Shown here one piece after another: positions 1 through 6,172 of a DNA stretch of 6,192 nucleotides. Made by a program: the position numbers and the translations under genes. The stretch spans positions 1-6,192 of the forward strand of contig CALHUY010000010.1 in assembly GCA_938039295.1 (NCBI GenBank). The letters are read 5' to 3'. The notes under the pieces are model-generated. The model saw only the letters and a program-made list of their open reading frames with translations. It was not told the DNA's origin and made no database searches. Position 1 is the stretch's first letter; every line of letters begins with the position of its first letter. Source of the stretch: an uncultured Solobacterium sp. (GTDB lineage Bacteria > Bacillota_I > Bacilli_A > Erysipelotrichales > Erysipelotrichaceae).

Positions 1-392
1 GGCTTTGGAATATAGGTATTAAACAATAATCTAATACCTTCTTTTTCTAGAGGTTTTAGTTCATCGTACACAAGGAATTCACCATATCTTCCAATATCTC
101 CATGGTGTAAATCATAATAATCAACCTGAGTTTGTTTATAATAAGTACTCTCTTGATATTTCTTAACTCTATTCAATTGTATTTTATATACAATTAGTCC
201 AATTAACAAAACGACTAGAGAACTAGACACTCCATCAGTTATCGATGTAGACGCACCAGGAATATATCCACTTATGAATAACGATGCTGAAACTGTAAAA
301 AGAATGTAAATCCACTTCCTTGTTTTAGCATAACTAATTCCACCAGCCAGAATAATTATAATAAATATATATTCGTAAATTGATAAATTCAT
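1..392 (-). CDS. Membrane-anchored NERD-domain protein, N-terminal part (runs off the left edge)
   Basis: The reading frame opens at ATG 392 and stays open for 130 codons to the window edge, so only the 5' part is present. The start is supported by AGAAGGTGAT at 397-406, about 4-6 nt upstream. Three hydrophobic segments are visible: residues ~5-21, ~27-44 and ~56-70. A basic, polar stretch (~71-90) follows, and then GDIGRYGEFLVYDEL at 98-112, continuing with hydrophobic-polar alternation to an NTYIPK at 125-130. The GxxGE motif, then a helix, then an 'N-x-x-x-P' strand is how NERD (nuclease-related) domains begin. In that family the later Asp and ExK residues form a restriction-endonuclease-like active site, which here would lie outside the window. 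I infer a membrane-tethered protein with a cytoplasmic nuclease-like domain; substrate unknown. The gene is separated from gatD by a terminator and so is probably its own transcription unit. The membrane part is certain as a reading frame; the NERD call rests on about 30 residues. Confidence 0.72.
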   Translation of the reverse strand, partial: MNLSIYEYIFIIIILAGGISYAKTRKWIYILFTVSASLFISGYIPGASTSITDGVSSSLVVLLIGLIVYKIQLNRVKKYQESTYYKQTQVDYYDLHHGDIGRYGEFLVYDELKPLEKEGIRLLFNTYIPK

Positions 393-396
393 TTCA

Positions 397-406
397 ATCA
401 CCTTCT
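397..406 (-). promoter_or_regulatory. Ribosome binding site of the NERD-domain gene
   Basis: On the minus strand AGAAGGTGAT lies directly ahead of ATG 392. It matches the anti-Shine-Dalgarno complement (AAGG..GTGAT) well. It decides the start of an otherwise unannotated partial gene. Confidence 0.6.
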
Positions 407-464
407 AAAATTATATTACTTGCTTAGACTATAGATGAAGAAAAATATACACTGTCGTAAATTT

Positions 465-470
465 ATTATA
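465..470 (-). promoter_or_regulatory. Possible -10 element for the NERD-domain gene
   Basis: A perfect TATAAT is present on the minus strand at 465-470, about 73 nt ahead of the ATG and downstream of the gatD-side terminator. The hexamer 17 nt upstream (TACTTT) is a poor -35, so this is only a candidate. A second TATAAT at 410-415 is too close to the ribosome binding site to serve. Confidence 0.3.
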
Positions 471-498
471 TATCAACCAGTTTTAATAAAGTAGTCTT

Positions 499-530
499 TA
501 AAAAGAAAAATCCTCATAATAATGAGGATT
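499..530 (-). terminator. Intrinsic terminator of the recX-yhaM-murT-gatD operon
   Basis: Reading the minus strand, a 9-bp perfect stem (AATCCTCAT / ATGAGGATT, arms 522-530 and 509-517) with a 4-nt loop is followed directly by a T-rich tract (TTTCTTTTT). It lies 28 nt past the gatD stop codon. This is a textbook Rho-independent terminator and marks the end of the leftward operon. Confidence 0.88.
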
Positions 531-558
531 AACTTCGTTATAAACTTAAAGAAATTTG

Positions 559-1290
559 TTACTTTACATTCAATCGTTTTAACATTGCATCATGTGCCGC
601 ATTTTCAAGAGTATCTTGTAGTGGCTCAAGATGTTCCACTTTATATCTACGATTTAAACCTCGTAGAATGACTTCATCCGCAATAGCTGGATTTTTTGGT
701 AATAGTGGACCATGCATGTAAGTTGCGATAGTCTGTGTATCCATATAGCCTTCATATCCACCATTGTATGTATTTCCATGTCCAACAAGCACTTTGCCGA
801 ATGGATTGGATACCGCTTTGGTTTGACCACCATGGTTTTCAAATCCCACTACAGTAACTTTTTTATCATGAATATTAGTTTCTACAACAATATTACCAAT
901 GCAGCGATGATCACGATCACTACTTTCTGTATAGTAATCATAGATGCCTAAACCATCAATCTTCTGACCATCCTGGTCTAAATAGTATTGACCAAATAAT
1001 TGATATCCACCACAAATTAACAAGAATGCTGTACCACTTTGCTGTGCCTTTAGGATAGATTCTTTACGTGCAAGTAAATCTTTATATATAAGTGTCTGTT
1101 CTTTATCTGCACCACCACCCAAGAAGAAGATATCATAATCTTCGATATTTCTTTCTTCTTGTAATGTACAAGTATCAACAATAACATCTATACCACGCTT
1201 ACTTGCACGATAGCGTAGTGTCTCTATATTCCCTTTATCACCATAAAGATCCATGAGGTCATGATACATCCACAAAATCTTCAATTCCAT
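559..1290 (-). CDS. gatD: Lipid II isoglutaminyl synthase, glutamine amidotransferase subunit GatD
   Basis: This 243-residue protein is the glutaminase subunit of the MurT/GatD complex. The complex converts the alpha-carboxyl of D-Glu in the lipid II stem peptide to D-isoglutamine in the cytoplasm, using ammonia from glutamine. It has a class I (CobB/CobQ-like) glutaminase fold. Visible features are the glycine-rich FFLGGGADKEQ near residues 55-65, the nucleophile elbow LLICGGYQLF with Cys93, and the catalytic His193 in YMHGPLLPKNP. An Arg at 129 (DHRCIGN) corresponds to the conserved arginine near the glutamine site in known GatD proteins. The Glu of the usual triad is not expected, because in this family the partner MurT supplies an Asp. 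Length is typical. ATG 1290 is preceded by AAGGAGG (1301-1307) inside the murT end, with a 10-nt spacer; the gap to murT is 2 nt, so translation is probably coupled. It is the last gene of the operon. Confidence 0.95.
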   Translation of the reverse strand: MELKILWMYHDLMDLYGDKGNIETLRYRASKRGIDVIVDTCTLQEERNIEDYDIFFLGGGADKEQTLIYKDLLARKESILKAQQSGTAFLLICGGYQLFGQYYLDQDGQKIDGLGIYDYYTESSDRDHRCIGNIVVETNIHDKKVTVVGFENHGGQTKAVSNPFGKVLVGHGNTYNGGYEGYMDTQTIATYMHGPLLPKNPAIADEVILRGLNRRYKVEHLEPLQDTLENAAHDAMLKRLNVK

Positions 1291-1292
1291 GA

Positions 1293-2600
1293 TTATCGTG
1301 CCTCCTTCTTTAAGATACTACGTACAACATGCAAGGCAGTATATGTTGAAAGAATATAACTATCCATATCTGCTTTATCTAGATACTTGATTGCGTCTTC
1401 AAAGTTTTCAATGACTTGAATATGATCTTCTAAGCCTTCGTATTTTAAGCGTAAAGCCATATCATAAGCACGTGTACCTGAGCAAACAATTGTATGAATA
1501 TTCTCTTTGTTCAAACGCTCAAAATGCGCATCCCAAATCCAACTAATATCCCTACCATCTTGGTCATTATCATTCAAGAAAATAGCGATATTCTTATCCC
1601 CATCTTGGCTAACGATATACTTCATCACTTCATTAGCACCAGTTGGATTCTTCATAAGATTTAATACAGATGGTTTATTTAGCGCGAATACTTCATTACG
1701 GCCTTCCTTCATTGAGAAGGTTTTAAATACTGTATTTGCGGCTTGTAAATCTAAATCTAATAACCGCATCACTGTTAATACAACAGCACAGTTATAGATT
1801 GCATAAATCGTATTCATAAAGGAATGATACTTTATACCATCAACTGTAAAAGTTTGGTTTTGATAATCAATTTCTGAAACGTAGGTATAAGGAGAAATCT
1901 TGCCAAATTGACAAGATGGACATACAAATCTTCCTATGTGGGAATACTGATAATAGTCATAAACTAAACGCGAACCACATTCTGGACAAAACTTGCCTTC
2001 ACTAGCTTCGTTGGTAGTCTTTTGTGATACAGCATTTTCACCAACAGAGAAGAAATGTACCTTGGCTTTCTTTGCGTGATTGGCAATACGAACGACATTA
2101 GGATCGTCCCCATTCATAATAAGATCACCTTCAAAGTCTGCTGTCACTTCTTCTATCTTGCGAATAATTGTTTCCATCTCTCCTGCACGATCTAACTGAT
2201 CGCGGAAGAAGTTATTCACTACAAGTGCTGTTGGTCGTAGTGCTTTAAATTGACGATATAATGTTAACTCATCGACTTCAATGACAGCAGCGTCTGCCTG
2301 AACATGAAAACTTGTATCTGAGTTAGCAGCTAGTAACGAAGCGATACCTACATTCAAGTTATCACCACGACTATTATTAATTACCTTCAAACCTGCTTGC
2401 ATGAGTGATCTTGCGATTAGGTTTGATGTAGTTGTCTTACCATTGGTACCTGTTACAAGAATGACATGTTTTGGCATATGGAACTTTTCGATAAAGTGAG
2501 GATCCATCTTCAGTGCTAAACGTCCTGGTAAAGAACCACCACGGCCTACTGCAGTTAATGCTTTACGAACAATTTGAACTGCTACTAAACGTAAATCCAT
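1293..2600 (-). CDS. murT: Lipid II isoglutaminyl synthase, Mur-ligase-like subunit MurT
   Basis: This 435-residue protein is the ATP-dependent ligase partner of GatD. It activates the D-Glu carboxyl of lipid II as an acyl phosphate and receives ammonia from GatD. The Mur-ligase middle domain shows the P-loop VTGTNGKTTT at residues 49-58, followed by NNSRGDNLNVGIAS (75-88) and VIEVDE (106-111), all characteristic of MurT. A zinc-ribbon insertion is visible as CPEC (Cys205, Cys208) and CPSC (Cys227, Cys230), a hallmark separating MurT from MurC-F. The C-terminal domain (DUF1727-type) contains LNDNDQDGRDISWIWD (342-357); an Asp in this segment completes the GatD catalytic triad in characterised complexes. 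All expected motifs are intact and the length is normal. The start at 2600 has AAGGAA six nt upstream, overlapping the stop of the preceding gene. Amidation of lipid II supports stem-peptide cross-linking and lysozyme and beta-lactam tolerance in other Gram-positive bacteria. Confidence 0.96.
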   Translation of the reverse strand: MDLRLVAVQIVRKALTAVGRGGSLPGRLALKMDPHFIEKFHMPKHVILVTGTNGKTTTSNLIARSLMQAGLKVINNSRGDNLNVGIASLLAANSDTSFHVQADAAVIEVDELTLYRQFKALRPTALVVNNFFRDQLDRAGEMETIIRKIEEVTADFEGDLIMNGDDPNVVRIANHAKKAKVHFFSVGENAVSQKTTNEASEGKFCPECGSRLVYDYYQYSHIGRFVCPSCQFGKISPYTYVSEIDYQNQTFTVDGIKYHSFMNTIYAIYNCAVVLTVMRLLDLDLQAANTVFKTFSMKEGRNEVFALNKPSVLNLMKNPTGANEVMKYIVSQDGDKNIAIFLNDNDQDGRDISWIWDAHFERLNKENIHTIVCSGTRAYDMALRLKYEGLEDHIQVIENFEDAIKYLDKADMDSYILSTYTALHVVRSILKKEAR

Positions 2601-2602
2601 GC

Positions 2603-3544
2603 TTATTCCTTTCCTTTCGGTTTATAGAATTGACGATTCTCTAAAGCAAATAACTTCGGCGTCCATGTGCCTGGCTTAATTGATGAGAGAGCCTGACTTA
2701 ACATATTTAATCTTGCATCTAAATTATCCACTAAATATAAAACTTCAGCCTCCTGTAGTTTTGGCAATACTGGAGAACCAAACTCCATCTTACCATGATG
2801 AGAAAGAATCATATGATGTAAAAAGATTGTCTCTTCACAGTCTTCAAGATGTTCTTTAGCTGCTACTTCTGTTAACCAGCCGTTTGCGATAGAAATATGA
2901 CCTTCCAGCTTTCCTTCTAAGGTATACTCCGTCGCAATCGCTCCACTCATTTCGGCAGTCTTACCAATATCATGCATTAATGCACCAGAAACAAGTAAAT
3001 CATAATCCAACTGTGGATAGTGCTGGCATAACATCTGACATACTTCAACCATACTAATGGAGTGTTCACTTAAACCACCTAAGTAGTTATGGTGAATTTG
3101 TGACGCAGCAGGATATTCGATAAACTTTCTTCCCGCATGGATTAACATTCCTTTTACTAACTTGCGATATACTTCATTTTGAATAGAATCTAGAATCTCG
3201 TGAAGTTTACGACTACGTTCCTCTTCACTTTGTGTACTTGAGATTACGAAGTCACTCATATTCACTGTGGATTGGTCTAGAGGTTGAATACGATTGATAC
3301 GAATCTGTAAATTATGGTTATAGTCTAATACTTCAAAACTTACTTCTTGTACTAAACCAACTTGGACAATATCTTTATCCTCTTGTTTCACATCCCAAAA
3401 TTTACCGTCAATTGTACCTGAACTATCTTGTACAACAAGAGATAAATACTGGGCACCTTTATTTGTTGTACCATTCTTTACATCTTTTATTAATAGTGGC
3501 AAGACGTATCTCTTACCTACTTCAAATTCATTAATCTTCGTCAT
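2603..3544 (-). CDS. yhaM: 3'-5' exoribonuclease, YhaM family (OB-fold plus HD domain)
   Basis: This 313-residue protein matches the length and layout of Bacillus YhaM, a cytoplasmic 3'-5' exonuclease on RNA (and single-stranded DNA). Residues ~1-90 form an OB-fold nucleic-acid binding domain (strand pattern through YLSLVVQDSSGTIDGKFWD, 33-51). Residues ~130-290 form the metal-binding HD phosphohydrolase domain, with H151/H152 and H161 in HHNYLGGLSEHS, the HD pair H191-D192 in LMHDIGK, H249-H250 in ILSHHGK and D273/D276 in LVDNLDARL. All likely metal ligands are present. The alternative label, a generic HD-domain hydrolase, is unlikely given the OB domain and the characteristic HHGKMEFGSPV segment. 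The start overlaps the end of the recX-like gene by 14 nt in another frame. A GGAG at 3552-3555, seven nt from the ATG and inside recX, suggests translational coupling. Family members trim short 3' ends of transcripts; the specific targets here are unknown. Confidence 0.92.
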   Translation of the reverse strand: MTKINEFEVGKRYVLPLLIKDVKNGTTNKGAQYLSLVVQDSSGTIDGKFWDVKQEDKDIVQVGLVQEVSFEVLDYNHNLQIRINRIQPLDQSTVNMSDFVISSTQSEEERSRKLHEILDSIQNEVYRKLVKGMLIHAGRKFIEYPAASQIHHNYLGGLSEHSISMVEVCQMLCQHYPQLDYDLLVSGALMHDIGKTAEMSGAIATEYTLEGKLEGHISIANGWLTEVAAKEHLEDCEETIFLHHMILSHHGKMEFGSPVLPKLQEAEVLYLVDNLDARLNMLSQALSSIKPGTWTPKLFALENRQFYKPKGKE

Positions 3545-4685
3545 GACTCCACTCCATTCTATCCATCAATACACTAATATCCTCGCCATGAAATCCTTGT
3601 GTTAAACAATAACGATAGATACGTGTCTTTAAATCATATCCACGATATTTTCTTTCATATCGCTTCATCGCTTTTTGAATTAACTTCTCTAAAAGTACAT
3701 TTTCATTTTCTTTATTTGAGGAATAATCTAACTCTGATACAACTTTTTCGATTGTACTGTTTGAATAACCTCTCATCATTAGTTTATTACGAATTGTATT
3801 CTTCGTCTTTGTGACTGATGACTTCTGACTTTGCTTTAAAGCCTTTATCGCATACGTTAATGCATATTCATATTCCTTTATTTTTAACTGTTCCATGCAT
3901 GCAAGGATACAATCTTCTTTTATGCCACGTTGTTTTAGCTTGGTGATAATTTGTTTTGGCCCGTATAAACTATTGGATAATGCTAGTATTTGTTCGATAC
4001 AAAGTTTTTCATCATCCAAATATCCTTTTTGAAGAAGCTTACCTACCAAAGTATTTACTTCTAAATCATCCGCAAGTTCTGTTTCTTTTAACCACTTTCG
4101 CATCTCATAGATTGTTCTATCTTTTAAGGATAGTTTGCGTAAACATCTTTGATACAGCAGCTCAGAATCAATATGTTCCTCGAAACTTTGTAACTGCTTT
4201 TTGGTAATTGTAATACCTTTTCTTAACCCATACTGGACATAATCATCCAATGTTACTTGAATCTCTTTTGTTAGATTTGGATTGATTTGTATTACTAACT
4301 TTGCGTATTTTTTCTGTAGGTCTACACTACGAATGTAATACGATTCTAAAGCATCTTGATATTGATCAAATATATTTTCAAACTGATTCCGCATCACGTC
4401 TTTTGCGAATACAGGAAGTTTTAAATGTGTATTACAAAGATCAATGAGCGGATCATCAAACGTTGCTTGAAGAAGATCAAAACGAAATTCTTTTAACTCC
4501 ATCACATCATTTAAATTTTGAAATGGTATTGATAGAACTTTATGATACTTATCATAGTTATAAGCTTCACTATAACAAGCAATTAAGACTACATCTTGTT
4601 TTTTCTCTTTTAACCATTGATAGAAGGATGAAATTTGACTTTGCTTATCCAACGGATATACATTTGTTAAAAATCCAATTCTCAT
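3531..4685 (-). CDS. recX: RecX-family regulator with a glycosyltransferase-like N-terminal extension
   Basis: From ATG 4685 this encodes 384 residues, well above the usual RecX (about 150-270). Numbers below count from ATG 4688. Residues ~127-385 are a complete Firmicute-type RecX. A beta-rich lead-in (KKYAKLVIQINPN, then VQYGLRKGITITKKQL at 151-166) is followed by about four three-helix repeats (~177-225, ~226-270, ~273-322, ~334-378), with cues such as MRKWLKE, KLLQKGYLDDEK, YGPKQIITKLKQRGI and NKLMMRGYSNSTIEKVV. RecX binds RecA filaments and modulates recombination. Residues 1-~95 are different: MRIGFLTNVYP, a VLSIPF strand and FRFDLLQATFDDPLIDLC resemble the start of a GT4 glycosyltransferase. 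There is no room for the rest of the GT-B fold or its donor-binding EX7E motif, so it is unlikely to be an active transferase. ATG 4685 is chosen because AAGGAG (4692-4697) lies 6 nt away, against 3 nt for ATG 4688. It is the first gene of the operon. Confidence 0.85.
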   Translation of the reverse strand: MRIGFLTNVYPLDKQSQISSFYQWLKEKKQDVVLIACYSEAYNYDKYHKVLSIPFQNLNDVMELKEFRFDLLQATFDDPLIDLCNTHLKLPVFAKDVMRNQFENIFDQYQDALESYYIRSVDLQKKYAKLVIQINPNLTKEIQVTLDDYVQYGLRKGITITKKQLQSFEEHIDSELLYQRCLRKLSLKDRTIYEMRKWLKETELADDLEVNTLVGKLLQKGYLDDEKLCIEQILALSNSLYGPKQIITKLKQRGIKEDCILACMEQLKIKEYEYALTYAIKALKQSQKSSVTKTKNTIRNKLMMRGYSNSTIEKVVSELDYSSNKENENVLLEKLIQKAMKRYERKYRGYDLKTRIYRYCLTQGFHGEDISVLMDRMEWSHDED

Positions 4686-4691
4686 CATTCT

Positions 4692-4697
4692 CTCCTT
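4692..4697 (-). promoter_or_regulatory. Ribosome binding site of the recX-like gene
   Basis: AAGGAG on the minus strand. Two adjacent ATG codons follow, at 4688 and 4685. The 6-nt spacing to 4685 is more usual than the 3-nt spacing to 4688, and the MRIG beginning also fits GT4-type proteins, so the second ATG is preferred. Confidence 0.65.
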
Positions 4698-4728
4698 CTT
4701 TTAACATAACGCTCATCAATATGTAATA

Positions 4729-4757
4729 ATTATACTATTTTGACTACTCTATCACAA
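4729..4757 (-). promoter_or_regulatory. Sigma-A-type promoter of the recX-yhaM-murT-gatD operon
   Basis: On the minus strand TTGTGA (4752-4757, four of six matches to TTGACA) is separated by exactly 17 nt from a perfect TATAAT (4729-4734). The expected transcript start is near 4722, giving a leader of about 35 nt with no obvious structured element. This is the only convincing promoter for the four leftward genes, because the internal junctions are overlaps or 2-nt gaps. Confidence 0.72.
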
Positions 4758-4770
4758 TGAAACAGATTGA

Positions 4771-4810
4771 TTTACAATCTTAACAAAGATTTTATATAGC
4801 ATGCTATATT
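4771..4810 (+). promoter_or_regulatory. Probable promoter region of the beta-helix lipoprotein gene
   Basis: Two overlapping candidates exist. One is TTTACA (4771-4776) with TATATA (4793-4798), spacer 16. The other is TTAACA (4780-4785) with TATATT (4805-4810), spacer 19. Neither is ideal. Both -10 elements fall in or at the edge of the palindrome at 4794-4809. The leader to ATG 4890 would be roughly 70-90 nt. Short inverted repeats GATTG/CAATC (4765-4779) and AATCTT/AAGATT (4776-4791) lie in the same stretch. Confidence 0.4.
4794..4809. promoter_or_regulatory. 16-bp perfect palindrome, candidate operator
   Basis: ATATAGCATGCTATAT is a perfect 16-bp dyad centred between 4801 and 4802. It lies over the probable -10 region of the rightward lipoprotein gene and 37 bp from the -35 of the leftward operon. 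Without a spacer it would not form a useful RNA hairpin, so a dimeric repressor site is the more natural reading. I do not recognise the regulator, and no regulator gene is in the window. A chance origin is possible because the outer part is AT-only. Confidence 0.4.
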
Positions 4811-4872
4811 TAGAAAACTATCACGACTTATTCATATGATGTTCACATTCCACCGATATTTTAAAAGCAACC

Positions 4873-4880
4873 AAAGGAGG
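4873..4880 (+). promoter_or_regulatory. Ribosome binding site of the lipoprotein gene
   Basis: AAAGGAGG, nine nt before ATG 4890. It fixes the start at 4890 rather than at the upstream in-frame ATG codons 4836/4839, which have no Shine-Dalgarno sequence and would put 18 charged residues in front of the signal peptide. Confidence 0.85.
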
Positions 4881-4889
4881 TTAACAGAA

Positions 4890-6125
4890 ATGAATGGAAC
4901 AAAACTTTATCAAAGAATAGCAATTGTGCCAATCGTAACACTTGGCTTAGCAGTAGCCGGTTGCAACAAGCAAGCAGGTAACGGGACAGTCACAACTACC
5001 CCTACTACAACCACAAATACTTCAACAACGACTACACAAAAGAATACTACTCTTAACTATTCAAAGAATTCTCCTTTAGATACAACAAATATGTTTACAC
5101 AAACAGATCTTACACAGACTGTCGATACTACAAACGCAAAGAAGATTACTTTAGAAGATGGTAAGGATGTTACTATCGATGCAGCTGGTACTTATATTAT
5201 TACCGGTTCAGCAAAGAATTCCACGGTAATCGTTAATGCTTCTGCCGATGCAGAAGTACATCTCGTATTTGATAACGTATCTATCACAAATACAAACAAG
5301 CCTGCTGTATATGCAATTAACGCTAAAAATGTATATGTAACAACAACACAGAACTCTACAAATAACCTAAAGGTTACTGGTGAATTTACTGAAGACAATG
5401 GTGATGATATCGATGCCGTAATCTTTGCAAAAACAAACATTACTCTAAATGGTTTAGGTACATTCAATATCGACTCTTCTGCAAATGGTGTTGCTTCCAA
5501 TAACGACTTAAAAGTTACAGGTGGTACATATAACGTAAATACAACAAAGCATGGATTCAAAGCTCTTAACAGTATTCGTGTTGCAGATGGTACATTCAAC
5601 ATCAACGCAACAAAGGATGGATTCCATTCTGAAAACGAAGATGATTTAACAACAGGTTATGTATATATCGCTGGTGGTAACTTTGTAATCAACTCTGAAG
5701 ATGATGGCATCCAAGGTACAACAATTACAGAGATTGATGGTGGTACATTTGATATCAACGCAGTAGAAGGTATCGAAGGTACATATGTACAAATCAATGA
5801 TGGTACAATCAAAATCTATGCTACAGATGATGGTATCAACGCATCTGAAAAAGCAACAGACTATGATGTACAGATTGAAATTAATGGTGGTAACTTAGAT
5901 ATCACAATGGCTGAGGGCGATACAGATGCTTTAGACGCCAATGGAACATTAACAATCAATGGTGGTAATATCAATATCACTGCTCAGTTTGCATTCGACT
6001 TTGATTTGACTGCGTCATTAAACGGTGGAACAGTTATTGTAAATGGAACACAGGTCACATCAATTACCAACTCCATGATGGAGGGCGGTGGAGGTCCAGG
6101 CGGATTTGGAGGTCCTCAACACTAA
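4890..6125 (+). CDS. Secreted lipoprotein with carbohydrate-binding beta-helix (Cthe_2159-like, DUF4353)
   Basis: This 411-residue protein begins with a lipoprotein signal peptide: Lys5 and Arg9, a hydrophobic core (10-23) and lipobox VAGC with Cys25 as the lipidation site. It should therefore be anchored on the outer face of the membrane. A low-complexity Thr-rich linker (~33-54) follows. Residues ~85-395 are a right-handed beta-helix in which G-[T/N]-hydrophobic-x-[I/V] recurs at Gly190, 212, 234, 263, 285, 305, 334, 359 and 380. Acidic turns (GDDID 171-175, EDD 270-272, TDDG 312-315, EGDTDALDANG 342-352) are candidate calcium sites. This composition fits the Cthe_2159 family, whose founding member is a calcium-containing beta-helix binding cellulose and acidic sugars. 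The tail GGGGPGGFGGP (399-409) is Gly/Pro-rich, as in many members. No catalytic residues of pectate lyases were identified, so binding or adhesion is more likely than cleavage; the ligand is unknown. It is transcribed alone, divergently from the recX operon. Confidence 0.82.
   Translation: MNGTKLYQRIAIVPIVTLGLAVAGCNKQAGNGTVTTTPTTTTNTSTTTTQKNTTLNYSKNSPLDTTNMFTQTDLTQTVDTTNAKKITLEDGKDVTIDAAGTYIITGSAKNSTVIVNASADAEVHLVFDNVSITNTNKPAVYAINAKNVYVTTTQNSTNNLKVTGEFTEDNGDDIDAVIFAKTNITLNGLGTFNIDSSANGVASNNDLKVTGGTYNVNTTKHGFKALNSIRVADGTFNINATKDGFHSENEDDLTTGYVYIAGGNFVINSEDDGIQGTTITEIDGGTFDINAVEGIEGTYVQINDGTIKIYATDDGINASEKATDYDVQIEINGGNLDITMAEGDTDALDANGTLTINGGNINITAQFAFDFDLTASLNGGTVIVNGTQVTSITNSMMEGGGGPGGFGGPQH
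5457..6046 (+). repeat. Imperfect tandem coding repeat (beta-helix rungs)
   Basis: GGTACAT recurs at 5457, 5523 and 5589 at exact 66-nt (22-codon) intervals, and again at 5742. At protein level nine rung motifs are spaced 22, 22, 29, 22, 20, 29, 25 and 21 residues apart. The regular 22-residue units are the canonical coil length of parallel beta-helices; the longer ones carry acidic turn insertions. Confidence 0.75.
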
Positions 6126-6129
6126 TCAT

Positions 6130-6163
6130 AATCAACTCTATGGAAACATAGGGTTGATTTTTT
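6130..6163 (+). terminator. Intrinsic terminator of the lipoprotein gene
   Basis: A 13-bp stem (arms 6130-6142 and 6147-6159, one T-G wobble at 6137/6152) with a GAAA tetraloop runs into six consecutive T (6158-6163). It starts 4 nt after the stop codon. This is a strong Rho-independent terminator. Confidence 0.9.
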
Positions 6164-6172
6164 ATAGGAAAA

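Noticed and set aside
654..842. Minus-strand 62-codon open frame in another frame within gatD
   Set aside because: It is an alternative-frame shadow of gatD, whose catalytic Cys and His lie in the main frame. No start signal precedes it.
712..951. Plus-strand open frame opposite gatD, and similar ones opposite murT (1507-1797) and recX (3599-3814, 3956-4207, 4463-4726)
   Set aside because: Each is antisense to a gene with intact family motifs, lacks a convincing ribosome binding site, and gives a protein with no family resemblance.
4771..4791. TTTACA and TTAACA as a possible PhoP-type direct repeat
   Set aside because: The two hexamers are 9 nt apart rather than the ~11-nt period of known PhoP boxes, and only two units are present. 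They are more simply read as -35 candidates.
4836..4889. In-frame upstream ATG codons that would lengthen the lipoprotein by 18 residues
   Set aside because: There is no ribosome binding site before 4836, while AAAGGAGG sits nine nt before ATG 4890. The extension would also bury the lipoprotein signal peptide behind a charged segment.
4686..4889. Riboswitch or structured leader in the divergent intergenic region
   Set aside because: The leftward leader is only about 35 nt, and the rightward leader of about 70-90 nt shows no long stem or terminator-like structure before the start codon.
5192..5605. Open frame of 137 codons on the minus strand inside the lipoprotein gene
   Set aside because: It lies opposite a repetitive, Asn/Thr/Gly-rich coding region whose codon pattern suppresses antisense stops. 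It has no ribosome binding site and no recognisable domain.
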